A program made the position numbers and the translations under genes. Source: Porogramme epimiltina (lineage: Eukaryota > Basidiomycota > Agaricomycetes > Polyporales > Polyporaceae). From it: DNA of 32,871 nucleotides. This document shows, piece after piece, positions 10,606 through 22,497 of the stretch (its first letter is position 1; each line of letters opens with the position of its first letter). The notes under the pieces were generated by a model. It was not told the origin of the DNA and searched no databases. It saw nothing but the letters and a program-made list of their open reading frames with translations. The stretch is from assembly GCA_900155495.1 (NCBI GenBank), contig FTLJ01000453.1, forward strand, positions 1 to 32,871, given 5' to 3'.

Positions 10606-12572
10606 TGACACCCCACCGCATGTGCAGGCCGCGGCGGACATTTTGACGATATAATGCGCTTCCTCCGTACATGCCCCCCTCTTCCCCGTCCTCGACCACG
10701 ACCCTCACCCCTATCATATCACCCGACTTCGTCTTCCACCCGGCATCCCACTCAGGTTCGCATATTACGGTATTATACTACACTTAGACTGCGGTCGGCC
10801 CGGCTTATTTAGTCAGACAACTGTATCAATAATTCTTGCACGCTGAAGATACACTCCACTTGCTATACGAACTACATAGACTACACTGGTCACGGCATCT
10901 GACAATCTGAGGACCGCCGACATTACGCTACGGGATTTGGGGGTGCCTGAACTGAACCTGTATAACGTCAGTGTCCCTGTCAGATGCTGCGTTGGCAGGG
11001 TGAATGCGTACTTTGCCTGTGGATCCACAATGCCCCTTTTAGTGCATTCAGAGCGGTGCCAAGTCTATACATGTCTAGCATATGTCGCCTCGTGAATAGT
11101 CTTACCAGCTGCTGCGATATCTGCTCCCGAGCTCACCGACAGGCTGCCCCTCTGGATGCATGTTGGTTTAATTCGACCGGTGCTAGTGCACCGCCCGGAA
11201 CGCCTACGATGTTGTATCGACACTCGAACAAGCAACGTCAGTGGTCAACGGTCTCCCGAATGCCCGGGAATCGGAGTCGTCCGTCATCTCCTGTACGGTA
11301 TCACACCCCTCAGGGGCCACATCGCAACCCGCGCCCTGGCAGGGGTTCAATTCCGTAAGGCATCGTGGTTCTCAAGAGGGCCCGGTCGCATGCGACCGTT
11401 CGGGGCCTGCACCGGTTCGCGATCCCGCGATGGAATAGCGCACCCAGTCGCCCGAGTTGGCGCGTTAGCAGGCGTGATGCATAGGCCCCGAGCCGCACAG
11501 TAAACCATGTCGAGTTTAGCAGCCAGCATGTCCTGTCTGAGACTGGATCACGCGCAGGTCGGACGTGTCGGAGTGGCGTATGCCACAATTCTGACATTGG
11601 TGCAAGTCGCCGGGGCGCGCCTCTTCGCAAGCGTCTGCGTCTTGGGCGGGTGGAGACAGGGGAATGCGAGCAGATGCATCAAAGAACCAACGGCAGAAAG
11701 GAGGGGCGCGCAGGCTTCGCTGTTAGGAGCCCCTCCTGGTGGGAGTGAGTTGCCTCAAGGTGTGGGCGTTTATCCGACGAACCCGAGCGCCTTGGAGGTT
11801 CGCGGGCTGCCACCGCGACATGAGGCTACGGAATTCCCGGCAGCTCGTGATACCGCTTCGTGCCGCGCGACTCTCTTCTCAACTTCCATGTGCCCCCTAG
11901 ATGGGCTTCGACGTTAACAGCGCGATCTATCCGGCCGCGCAGCCTCGGGGAAGATTTATTCGCCGGGCATGGATGTCCGAGAAGGCTGAGGATGCCGGGC
12001 AATTCAAGGGGCGTGTGCGGTGTAGGTACTTCGGACCAAATCACTCTCACCCACAGCCAGGCTGCCAACCTGTTTTGGGCCACGCGGCCCACCCCTTCGT
12101 CTTTCGCACTATGCCAGATGACGAGATGCCAATCGCGCCCGGGGATGCAGGCACTAGCTTCGAATATCGATTCCCAGCCCCAGAACCTCGCGCTTGCTGA
12201 GCAGCATAAATACCCGTTTTCTCGCAGTTCGATGTTATAGCATCACCGGCACCTCACCCGCCACCGTGTTGTAAGCCGTCAGAACTTCGCTCTCTCTCTC
12301 CTCCCGTGATGCTCATCTCTCAACAGGCCCACGCAGTGCTGTCCACGGACACGCGTTCAACGTGGTTCGCCGTGGGTGTCTGCATTTCCGCCACTGGACT
12401 TCTTGAACCCTATCGATAGGAAGGCCTCGGACATCGCGCCATACAGTGCCCAATGATCGCACGCCTTAAAGCCTTTCTCTCCGCCCCGAGTGGAGTAGAG
12501 ACGATTCACGCCCCCTCGGTCGAACTTTCGACGGCCCTCCCGCCGCCGGCGTCTCATCTGAACCTCTCCACG
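10606..12572. other. 2-kb region without a supported gene
   Basis: 10640-10820 is the probable 3' flank of TAM41. On the minus strand, 11130-10800 contains gene-like bits (for example SSGADIAAAGKTIHEATYA near 11130-11070, and a GTACGC donor near 11005) that do not assemble into a frame. 11150-12250 is moderately GC-rich with no consistent frame; no terminal repeats, long duplications or RNA genes were seen. A TATA-like cataaatac lies near 12205. An ATG at 12453 is in frame with the P450 start and could lengthen that protein by 40 residues. Confidence 0.4.
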
Positions 12573-15148
12573 ATGGGTGCGACATATCCCTCTGGCTTCA
12601 CTTCTATCCCTCGCGTGCACGTCGAATATCGGGACGCACTACTGATCTGTATCAGTGTCGGGTTGGTGAGTCTCTCCCACCGTGCTAGTGGCCGGCTGTG
12701 CAGCCTTCCCCGCACCGACGTCCCCGCGAAGTGCATACGGCCGCAGCCAGAGCCGACCGCACTTCGGACTCTCTCACCCGCACGCCCCGCGCTGATCGCC
12801 CCATCGCCAGGCCGTCTACTTCGTCTTCAAGCGCTTCGAGCCCGTCTACATCCACCAGCACTTCTGGCTGCTCGTCGCCCCGCCCGCGCTCCTCGCGCTC
12901 ACCGTCCTCGCGGACCACCACGCCCCGCTGCGTGCCGTCGCGCTCGCGTGCGCCGCGCACTGGGCGACCGTCGTAGGCGCGACGCTCCTCTACCGCGCCT
13001 CGCCGTGGCACCCCCTCGCGCGGCACCCGGGCCCGTTCCGCTACCGGCTCTCGAAGATCGCGCTCGCGTGGGCAACGCGCGACGGCAGCCAGTACCGCCA
13101 CGTCGCTGCCCTCCACGACCGCTACGGCGACATCGTGCGCATCGGTGCGTCCGCGTTCGCTGTTCGCGCGGGGTGCTTTTTGATGCAGGCGCACGCTACG
13201 CGCCACGCGACGGCTTCTCCCGCGCTGGTGGTTCTAGGCTGATACCGCGTCCGTGTGGTGGTTCTGCACGCAGGTCCCAACGAAGTCTCGCTCCGGAACG
13301 CGTCTGCGATTGTGCCGGTCCTAGGGCCAAACGGCCTGCCCAAGGGTCCGCGTAAGCCCTCCTCTCCTTCTCCCGACCGGAAACCGAGTTAACGGACGGC
13401 ATCCGATGACCTCCATCATCCCCGCGCTCCGCTTGCCTCTCCATCGCTCAACGGACACATCGACCCGACGACCGCGGACGCACCACGACCGCGTGCGCCG
13501 GCGACTTGTCACGGAAAACCCGCGGCGCGCGCACGTATGCACGCAGACTGGGCGGGGCGCAACATGACGGACAGCGCGCAGCAGCTCGTGTGCCTCCTCG
13601 ACGTGCGCGAGCACGCGCGGCGGCGGCGCGCGTGGAGCCGCGCGTTCAGCGGCGCCGCGCTCAAGGGGTACGAGGAGATCATGGGGCGGCGCGTCGAGCA
13701 GCTCGCCGAGCTCTTCGCGCGGCACGCCGCCGAGGGCCGCCCCGCGGACGTGGGCAAGTGCTTGGGCGCGTTTACGTACGTCACCGCTCGCCCCTTCTTC
13801 TTTCTTTCTGGCTCCGGTCTTGCGGGCCATGCGGCGCGGAGTGGGCCCACTTTTTTGAGGCGGAGGTGCTGACGGTGCTTGCAGGTATGACTTCATGAGC
13901 GACATGGTGTTCGGCGGGGGGTCGGAGCAGATGCGCGATGGCGACCAGGACAGCATCTGGCACATCATGGAGCAGGGACTCGCGTGAGTACTTGAGCCTA
14001 CTTGTCCCGCGAGATGTGTCCGGTAGTGCATGGTCGCTGACATCTGCGGGTGCCCAGCGTGTCGCAGATGATGGGCCACTTGCCGTGGTTGGGCATTTAC
14101 ATGGGGCGCGTCCCGTTTGCGGCAGGGCTCATGAAGCAGCTGCTGGACTACGGCGAGGAGCGCGCCACGATCCGGGTCAAGAACGGCTCCCTTGCACGCG
14201 ATCTCTTCCACTACTTGGTAAGTGCCACTTCCATCATTCCACGAGATGTAACCCCCGAGGAGCGCCGCGAAATCCGGACTGACGCCGCATGTGGACAGAA
14301 CAACGAAGACGGAGCGGAGAAGACCCAGCCGCCGCTCGCCCAGGTCGCGATCGACGGCGCACTCGCGATCGTTGCCGGATCGGACACGACGTCGTGCGTG
14401 CTGACGAACATCGTGTACTGCCTGATGACGCACCCGGAGACGTACGAGCGACTGCAGGCCGAGGTCGACAAGTTCTTCCCCCCAGGGGAGGACGCGATGG
14501 ACACGGCGAAGCACCAGGACATGCCATACCTGAACGCGGTAATGTATGTACCCTCATCTATGGTGAGGCATTCTTGCTGACTTGTGAGCGAGTAGTAACG
14601 AGACCATGAGGTTGTACCCACCTCTCCCGAGTGGAAGTCAGCGCGCCACTACTCGAGAGACCGGGCCGTGTATGGCCGGGCTCTAGTGAGTAGCTCATTT
14701 CCTGTGGCGTGGCGGACATACGAACTCAATTCCCCTCAGCTACCTCCCCGTCGGGACGACGATCAACCCGTCCTTCTACGCCATGCATCGGGACCCACGG
14801 AACTTCGCGCCGCATCCTGAGGCGTTCTGGCCCGAGCGCTGGCTCGTGGCCGCAGGGCTCGAGTCCTTCCCCTCGAGTGCGTCCGAGGGTGGGCCTAAAG
14901 AACTCAGGTTCGTGCACAATGCGAACGCATTCGTGCCGTTCTCGTACGGGCCCGCGAACTGCGTGGGGAAAGGGTTGGGCATGCAGGAGATGCGCACGGT
15001 GCTGTCGGTGCTCCTGCAGAAGATGCATTTGCGCCCGGCGGAGGGGTGGAACCCAAAGGAGTATGAGGCGAGGATGCAGGAGTGGCTGATCATTACCAAA
15101 CCGCCACTTCCTGTGGTCGTCGAGATGCGTGCAGGGAGGCATGAATGA
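12573..15148 (+). CDS. Cytochrome P450 monooxygenase, membrane-anchored
   Basis: Exons 12573-12665, 12811-13144, 13274-13351, 13547-13775, 13885-13983, 14058-14217, 14299-14543, 14596-14685 and 14740-15148 close in frame to 578 residues. A haem monooxygenase of the ER, expected to take electrons from a separate P450 reductase. The N-terminus has up to three hydrophobic segments within residues about 20-100 (DALLICISVGL, FWLLVAPPALLALTVLA, VALACAAHWATVVGATLLY), then the Pro-rich hinge HPGPFRY. Catalytic features are: I-helix AGSDTT (about 357-362), ExxR as ETMR (415-418), the PERW box, and haem loop FSYGPANCVGKGLG with Cys at about 516. The usual Arg of FxxGxRxC is Ala here. An in-frame ATG at 12453 is an alternative start. 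No biosynthetic cluster is evident around it; substrate unknown. Confidence 0.93.
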
Positions 15149-15796
15149 AGGACAAATGAATCTCGTAAGTTATATATTTGTACTGGTAGTATCTGGTCCG
15201 TGTGGTAGTAGAAGCGTAGTACTAGTAGTTGTAGGTTACTGATAGGCTAGCACAGAAGGACTTCATAAGCTTCATCACTCGCGTGTGGCCACTCGGAACC
15301 GAGCCTTTGCCGCCCGCCGTTGTCAAGGCAGAGGGTGACGTGATATAGTGTGACATAACGCGTTTTGTCGCGTCGGTCACACCTGACCCCGAACTTCCGT
15401 CGGTCAAGCTGGCAGCCTGGAGGCAGCGACGATGGGAGGACGGCGTTTGGTCGTGGAAAGGGCGCGCATCGGCTGTGCATTCTAGAGTATAGAGTGAGCT
15501 GTCTGGTGTTACGATGGAGACAAGACTCGCTGGCAAGGGAAGCGACGGAGAGCGGAGGGCTGTCTCCGGGGTCCCGGCATGGAGGGGCAGGTTGACGGAA
15601 GGGGCGCCGGGCGTTCCAGCTCGTCCAACGCTCACTCTCCTCCAACTGGAACATATCTCGAACTCTCGTCCGGGGCTTATTCTTCTTTCCTTCTCCCTAT
15701 CTATCCATTCTATACCCTCTTGTCTACTAGTCTTGCGTTCCGTCGCCCCGCCGCTCTTTCTCGACTTCCCAGCACAAGTCAACTTCATCAACAACA
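15149..15796. other. Intergenic: P450 3' end and promoter of the NDK-like gene
   Basis: tatatatttg at about 15170 and AT-rich sequence to 15240 suit the P450 polyadenylation region. 15640-15790 is C/T-rich, ending directly in the start context caacaatg at 15797, a good fungal translation start. No TATA box or other gene is seen. Confidence 0.45.
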
Positions 15797-17511
15797 ATGT
15801 CTACTCCTTCTTCCCCTAGCCAGGCTCCCGGAGACGTTCTCCCCAGCTCTGTCTTGAACAGTCCCGCGTCCAACCCGACGCGAACTGTCGCTATTATCAA
15901 GAACCATGCGCTCAACAACAGGTTTGATATCGAGCTGCGAATCTCGGAGGCTGGATTCGAGGTGCGTTCATCACGTCCGGTCCGTCGAACACTCGCGCTG
16001 ACATGGCGTAGATTGTGAAAGAGAGGCAAATGGAGTTCGATATCGACACCGACCCGGATACGCTTTTCGACCTCTTCGGGCCCGACTACGAGACCTTTGC
16101 CGAGTGAGTGCTCAATTGCCCCTCTTCGCCCCCGCATGTCCCTCAACCTCGCACCCTTATCTCGCGCGTGTTCGTGACTGCGCGCGCAGAGGCCCAGTGT
16201 GGGTCTACGTCCTCGAGCGCCGCCGCGCCGTTGAGGTTTGGCACTCGCTCATGGGCGACCTCGACCCCGAGGTCGCGCGCCAGGACACGCCCAGCGCACT
16301 CCGCGCGCTCTACGGCATATCCGCGGCGCAGAACGCCGTAATGGGCTCCCCCGACGCACATTCTGCCGAGATCCAAATCCAGGCCATCTTCGCGTCTTCC
16401 CCGCCCTTCCCCACGACCGAGCTACCCGACGTCGGCCAGAGCTACGACGGCGTCCCTGCAGGGTCTATGCGATCCGTCTCCTCTTCGGTCCTGGAGGCGC
16501 TGCGGAACGGCGGGAACGGGTCAGATTACGGGTCCTCAGCGAACGGGGCGGGAAAGCCAGGGTTCAAGGCGCGCGCCCTTCCTTCCACTCACGCGGCCCC
16601 CGATATCGTCCCGCGCATGTCCAAGGCCGCTGCGCTTCGCGCAGGCATCCCTTATGAGACGGCAAGGCGCGCCGCACCGACCAAGGAGCGTCTTGCGGAG
16701 ACGTTTGCGAACGTCCCGGGCCACAAACGCTCGGAGACGATCCAAGTCGCGTCCACCGCGCCGCCAACTGTCGCGCCCCGCATGACACGCGCGGCGTCTC
16801 TGCGACTAGGGATCAAGCCAGAAGACAAGAAGCGGCCGAGCATCGCTAACGCGGCACAGCAAAAGGCGACGTTCGACGGCGTTCCTGGGCACAAGAGGCG
16901 AGAGAGCATCGCCGTGGCGAGCACGCGCCCCCCGACCGTGGCGCCTAGGCTAAACAAGAGCGCGGCGTTGAGGCAAGCGAAAGAGGCGGCCCCGCCTTCG
17001 TCCTTCATGTGTGCGTACGCTACCTATTCGCATGTTCGCTCGCTGACAGCGCGTCGCGCCAGTCCGTGGGTCTTCTACGGCCTCGGCTCCTTCTCGGTCT
17101 TCCTCGCGACAGTCCTTCAGCGGCGTCCCGTCCTCGCGCCCTAACCTCGCCCGCCCCCCGTCAGCCGCGTCCGTGCAGCCAGCGTCGTCGCGCCCCTCCA
17201 CTCTCACGCGCCCGACATCGCTGTCTGCCCCCCGCCCATCCACGGCTCGCCCCTCTCTCGCTCCCACCACTAAGACCTCCGGCATCGCCCCGAAGACTAA
17301 CGGGAAAGCGAATGGCACGGCTGCCCCGGCCGCCACCGCGGCTCCTGCGAAGCCGAAGCCGCGCCCGAGCAGCCTGTCAGCGCCCACAATGGCTCCACGG
17401 ACGAACAAGAGCGCGTTGCTGAGGGCGGCGAAGATGGCGGGTGCGGCGATTGGGGCGACCCCGGCCAAAGGGAAGCCTGCGCCTGCGGCGCCGCGGGCTG
17501 TGCGTGCATAG
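15797..17511 (+). CDS. Nucleoside-diphosphate-kinase-like protein, catalytic His absent, repetitive basic tail
   Basis: Exons 15797-15961, 16012-16103, 16190-17010 and 17063-17511 give 508 residues. Residues about 28-150 match the NDPK fold in order: RTVAIIKNHALNNRF (Lys35 where NDPKs bind phosphate), AGFEIVKERQMEF, GPVWVYVLERRRAVEVW, MGDLDPE, then SALRALYGIS and NAVMGSPDAHSAEIQ. NDPKs carry NxxHG(S) with the phospho-acceptor His; here that position is Met137, while Asn134 and GS are kept. So phosphotransfer by the standard mechanism looks impossible, and a regulatory or scaffolding role is inferred. The remaining 350 residues are disordered, Ser/Pro/Ala-rich and basic, with four copies of a PRxxKxAxLR motif (see repeat entry). 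The last intron uses the GTGCGT donor at 17011; it keeps frame into a Ser-rich segment. Confidence 0.85.
16602..17433 (+). repeat. Four-copy peptide repeat PRxxKxAxLR in the NDK-like tail
   Basis: Copies lie at about 16602-16650 (DIVPRMSKAAALRAGI), 16767-16814 (TVAPRMTRAASLRLGI), 16935-16982 (TVAPRLNKSAALRQAK) and 17386-17433 (TMAPRTNKSALLRAAK). The second and third are each preceded by a further shared unit, VPGHKRSETIQVAST or VPGHKRRESIAVAST. An intron separates copies three and four. The DNA of the copies differs at third positions, so the peptide appears to be kept by selection. The shape suggests short basic amphipathic helices or docking motifs. Confidence 0.8.
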
Positions 17512-18316
17512 TGCGTTGCGTCTCCATGCCCCCCGCCCGTTGGCACGCCACGGCCCCCACCGAACGTCGAAAAGACGGCGAATGTGAAACAACAATGCCG
17601 AATGGAAGGCAATCATCCGAGGAAAAAGGAAACATCGCACAATCGGCGTCTCATACCCTACACTCACGACTTAGAAGGCATCGTCTGCCTGCGCACGCGC
17701 ACTCGCATCCCCCGCTGCACGCCGGAATCCGGCCGGTCGGCGACATATGGTCTCTTTATGCACTCACATATTGTCTCTCCCCACTCTCGTCCCTCCTAGG
17801 TCCCGTTGGTGTCCTTTGACATAACATCATAACATATCGAACAGTAGTAGCACTGGCCGGCCGCTCCGTCTTTGAGTCGGTACATACGTAATCGTGGGTC
17901 CGTCCCGCCTCCCGCCCCCTTTTCTCTGACCAGGCGTTCCCCTTCAGACAAGACTTCCCTCATTCCCCTCCCTCTCGGAACGCAGCGTGACGGCAGTGCT
18001 CTCATCTGGACTTTCTCCATCCCTTGTTCCCGCCTCTCGTTCGTGTCATATATGCGCATCCAGGTCGATCTTTTCAGTCCCTTCTCGTTTTCTGGGGTTG
18101 TTCTTGTTTTGTTGTACGAGTACGTGTCCGGTGTTCCCCCAATGATCAAAGGGTATTCCATGGTCCGCTGGCGTGCACTCGAGGAGGGATAACACTTCTT
18201 GGATTGATTGTGAGATGAGTAACACACATGGAGCAGATGCTCCAGGTTTTGTCAGATCCGCAGTATACTTCTAACAATTTGTCATCTCCTTTGCACTTTC
18301 GGGGGAGCATCTGTCT
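17512..18316. other. Convergent intergenic region
   Basis: Shared 3' region between the NDK-like gene and THI4. It is C/T-rich on the plus strand at 17900-18080 and holds no frame with gene-like content. The minus-strand stretch just beyond the THI4 stop (18316 down to about 18150) is likely THI4 3' UTR. Confidence 0.4.
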
Positions 18317-19506
<1,190 letters not shown>

Positions 19507-19584
19507 GAGGAGTAGTGAAGAATGGGGTGGCCGTCGATGCGGAGGGCAAGAAGAAATCGGCCTTGTATGATCTCGAATCGTTGC

Positions 19585-19591
19585 ATTTATA
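19585..19591 (-). promoter_or_regulatory. TATA-like box of THI4
   Basis: The minus strand reads GGTATAAATGCAACG about 80 nt upstream of the THI4 start codon, a fitting distance for a core promoter in a strongly expressed fungal gene. This is a sequence match only. Confidence 0.45.
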
Positions 19592-20720
19592 CCTGCAAAG
19601 AGGACGATAAGGTGGTCTGAGCCCTGCTATGAGAGTATTGGCTGGGAACCTAGCCGTCACAATGGAGTTTGCCCACCACCCTGTGGGTTTGCGCGGCCCG
19701 TAGATGACTCCACGACGAAGGACCCTCGTCAGATGCTACGCCAAGCTCCGATGCTTCTCAACAGGGGTGGGGGTGCTCTCACGTTTGCCGCTGAAAAAGA
19801 TATCTAAGGAGCAATAATAACCATATCGTCCCCGAGCGAGGTCGGATGGATTTTGGATTGGTCGACACGGAACGCCTTGGAGCGAGTTGTTCCGCACCTG
19901 CTACGGTTCTGTATAGTGTGGACCCAACATTTCGGAGTGTTCCAATGCAAGCCATAATTCTCATGAGGAACTTCGGCCGATGCATACTCCGTGTGGATCT
20001 ATTTAACGGACTTGCATGACTCACTTCTGTAAACATCTGCTACATGTCATGAGCGATCCCTTCGAAGGAGCACGCACGAAGCACTGAGGTCTAGTATGAC
20101 TCAACGGGTATCTCACGGCTCCCTGCTTCGCATTTGCTGATAAGCTCTTGGATGACGCAAGCGATGAGCAACGAGCGCAGGTAGAAGCCTGGCATCCAAT
20201 ATTGAACTTTCTGATCAAGCTCGTGGTAGGCCAACACAAGCAGTATGGTGCTTCACACTGGGTAAGTTGCAATACATGTTTTGATACAGAGAGTATCAGG
20301 GACAGCATGTCAATGTACTAGGTCTAGGACGATTGTGAGGTGACATCGACGGGGATGGACGGGACTAGGCTTACTACGCATTAACCGCCGGAGTCGAATG
20401 AACAATTTCCGCCGGAGCAGGGCGTTTCACCTGCAACATCATCGGGACACGAGATGCTTGAAGCTGGCAAGATTGGTAACAGGCGCAGCACTGCCCAAGC
20501 AGCCCTCTGGGCATATAACACCAACCCGCCTGGAATCTGTGGCCTGCAACGCCGCCGGCCTTGGCTGTAGTGCAGAGACAAGTCCGAGTCAGCTCGTCCT
20601 CATCCATATTGCCGATAGCCCGCGGGCGTGCGCTCCCAGGCCTACACCAATCCCCACAGCATCCCCACACTCAAACGGACCCACTCACCAAGCTAGACAA
20701 CACTCGCCGCGCCGGTGACG
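19592..20720. other. Divergent THI4/ARO7 intergenic region
   Basis: Carries both promoters. 20370-20720 is the ARO7 side, with a TATA-like catataac at about 20513. The stretch 19680-20090 holds nothing recognisable. A short plus-strand coding-like piece at 20100-20261 is listed separately. Confidence 0.4.
20100..20261 (+). pseudogene. Possible gene relic, one exon-like piece
   Basis: After an in-frame TGA at 20097, 54 codons stay open with protein-like content (YLTAPCFAFADKLLDDASDE, then AWHPILNFLIKLVVGQHKQY), and the piece ends at CACTGG followed by the strong donor GTAAGT at 20262. No upstream exon or downstream acceptor in phase was found. It could be a fragment left by an inserted or duplicated gene. 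Family not recognised. Confidence 0.2.
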
Positions 20721-22004
20721 ATGTCCAGTGTCCCCCTCCCCGTGAAGAACTTCGTCCTCGGCGGCGATCCGCTCTCGCTTGACCGTATCCGCGGCATTCT
20801 CACTCGTCTGGAAGACACAATCATCTTTTCCCTCATCGAGCGCGCACAATTCGCACACAACCCCAAAGCCTACCGTCGCGGCGAGTTCCAGGAGCTTAAG
20901 GATGTCGGTTTCAACGGTTCATGGCTAGAGTGGTTCCTGAAGGAGACAGAGACGTTCCATGGTGAGCATCTTCGCCTTGTGGGATGGAGTTAGCTTCGCG
21001 TGCTGATGGAATCTTGGGTGATCTTCGTGGAATCTAGCAAAAGCAAGGAGATACACTAGGTGAGCATGCTTCCTTGTCGCGCACTTAGGGGGCAGATGGT
21101 GGAAGAAAGGAACGAGTGGGGCGACCCCCACGCGGAGAGGACAACCTGAGCTGACTTGATCTCCCCCACCCATCTCGCCTCGCGCCGCCGCCTCGCCCCC
21201 ACCGCGACCCCATCACAGTCCGGATGAGTACCCGTTCACAGACCCCAAAGAGCTCCCGCCCCCGATTCTCAAGCCAACCCCTCACCCGCCGATCCTCTAC
21301 CCGAACAAGGTCTGCGTGAACGCGTCCATCCTCTCGTTCTACACCCAGGCGATCGTGCCCCGCATCACCCGCGACACGACGCTCGCCCTCGCCGCGCTCA
21401 AACGCGCGCACGGCATCGTCGGCGACGACGAGTACGAGGACGACGGGAACTACGGCTCCGCCGCGTTCGTCGACCTCGAGGTCCTCCAGGCGATCTCCAA
21501 GCGCGTCCACTACGGTGAGCCCTCTCGCTGCCCCTCCCCTCCTCTCCCCTGCGTGCGGCGACTCATACACGCATGTGCTCCTCGTGCGGCCTACAGGCAA
21601 GTTCGTGTCGGAGAGCAAGTTCCGCGACGACCCCGCGGCGTTCATCGCGCCAATCCGCGCGCGCGACCGCGCAGCGCTCGAGGCGCTCATCACCAAGCCC
21701 GAGGTCGAGCGCAAGCTGCTGCAGCGGCTGCGCAAGAAGGCGTCCCTCTACGCGCTCAACTTCACGCCGGACGGCGAGCCACTGAGCGACGACGCGGCGC
21801 GCAAGATCGACGTCGACGGGGTGGTGGAGCTTTATGAACACTACATCATCCCGCTCACCAAGGAGGTCGAGGTGCGTCCTGCCCTCGCAACTTACCGCGC
21901 ATGGCGGCTAACGAAGATTTGTCTAGGTGGATTACCTGCTCGTGCGACTAGAAGGGCTTTCAGAGGAGGACGTCGACAAGTTGGCATCGAAGGAGAAGAG
22001 TTAA
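20721..22004 (+). CDS. ARO7: Chorismate mutase (AroQ, eukaryotic type)
   Basis: Converts chorismate to prephenate, the branch point towards Phe and Tyr. Exons 20721-20961, 21038-21059, 21219-21514, 21597-21871 and 21927-22004 give 303 residues, longer than the 256 of yeast. Exon 2 is only 22 nt; it supplies the AKARRYT part of FHAKARRYTSPDEYPF and is needed for frame. Active-site residues of the yeast enzyme are recognisable: Arg24 in [18 protein letters not shown] (yeast Arg16), Lys188 in [11 protein letters not shown] (yeast Lys168), and Thr274 and Glu278 in TKEVEVDYL (yeast Thr242, Glu246). An acidic insert ([12 protein letters not shown]) and a Pro-rich loop account for the extra length. 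The start is the ATG at 20721 ([11 protein letters not shown]). Allosteric control by Trp and Tyr is known in yeast; not shown here. Confidence 0.96.
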
Positions 22005-22497
22005 TAGCTTTGTCAGTGTATACATGCCCCAGAAATTCCACCACCATAGCAGAGTAGATAATCAAGAGGGTGACAGGGCGCGAGAAACAAGCGGACCGGT
22101 ATATGTGGCGGGATATGAGAGTGTGTGAGGGAGCGGATGGGTGAGTGACGAGCGTCCGGGAACGGGGGGTGCTATTACTATGTAGACAAGAACCATCCAA
22201 CGGTGAGGATGGGGGAGGCATGGGTTGATGAACTACACACAGAGGCGGACACAGCCCGGTACGATAATCGTAAATAAAGCATAAGGCAGGGATACACGTT
22301 CAAAGACGCGGCGTCTAGCGGCGGACAAACCTCCTGGGTAGGTATGTACGGCGCAACCGGATAGATGTGGGGGGTGAGTAGATACAGAAGGAACGAGGGC
22401 GAATCGTGGGGGTACCAAAACGAGAACAAAAAACAACCAGTTATCACAGTCCGAGATCTGTCAGGGCTCGCGTCAGACGGGATCCGGGCGGCGACGG
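22005..22497. other. Convergent intergenic region between ARO7 and septin-like A
   Basis: Probable 3' UTRs of both genes. It includes an AT-rich segment at 22260-22285 (cgtaaataaagcataag) that could serve polyadenylation. No gene, repeat or RNA was seen. Confidence 0.4.

Noticed and set aside
11340..11360. tRNA T-loop-like ggttcaattcc
   Set aside because: The flanking bases do not pair into a T stem, and no acceptor, D or anticodon arm could be found around it.
13321..14514. 397-codon minus-strand frame
   Set aside because: Antisense to the P450 exons and introns; no domain, and the plus-strand P450 motifs are unambiguous.
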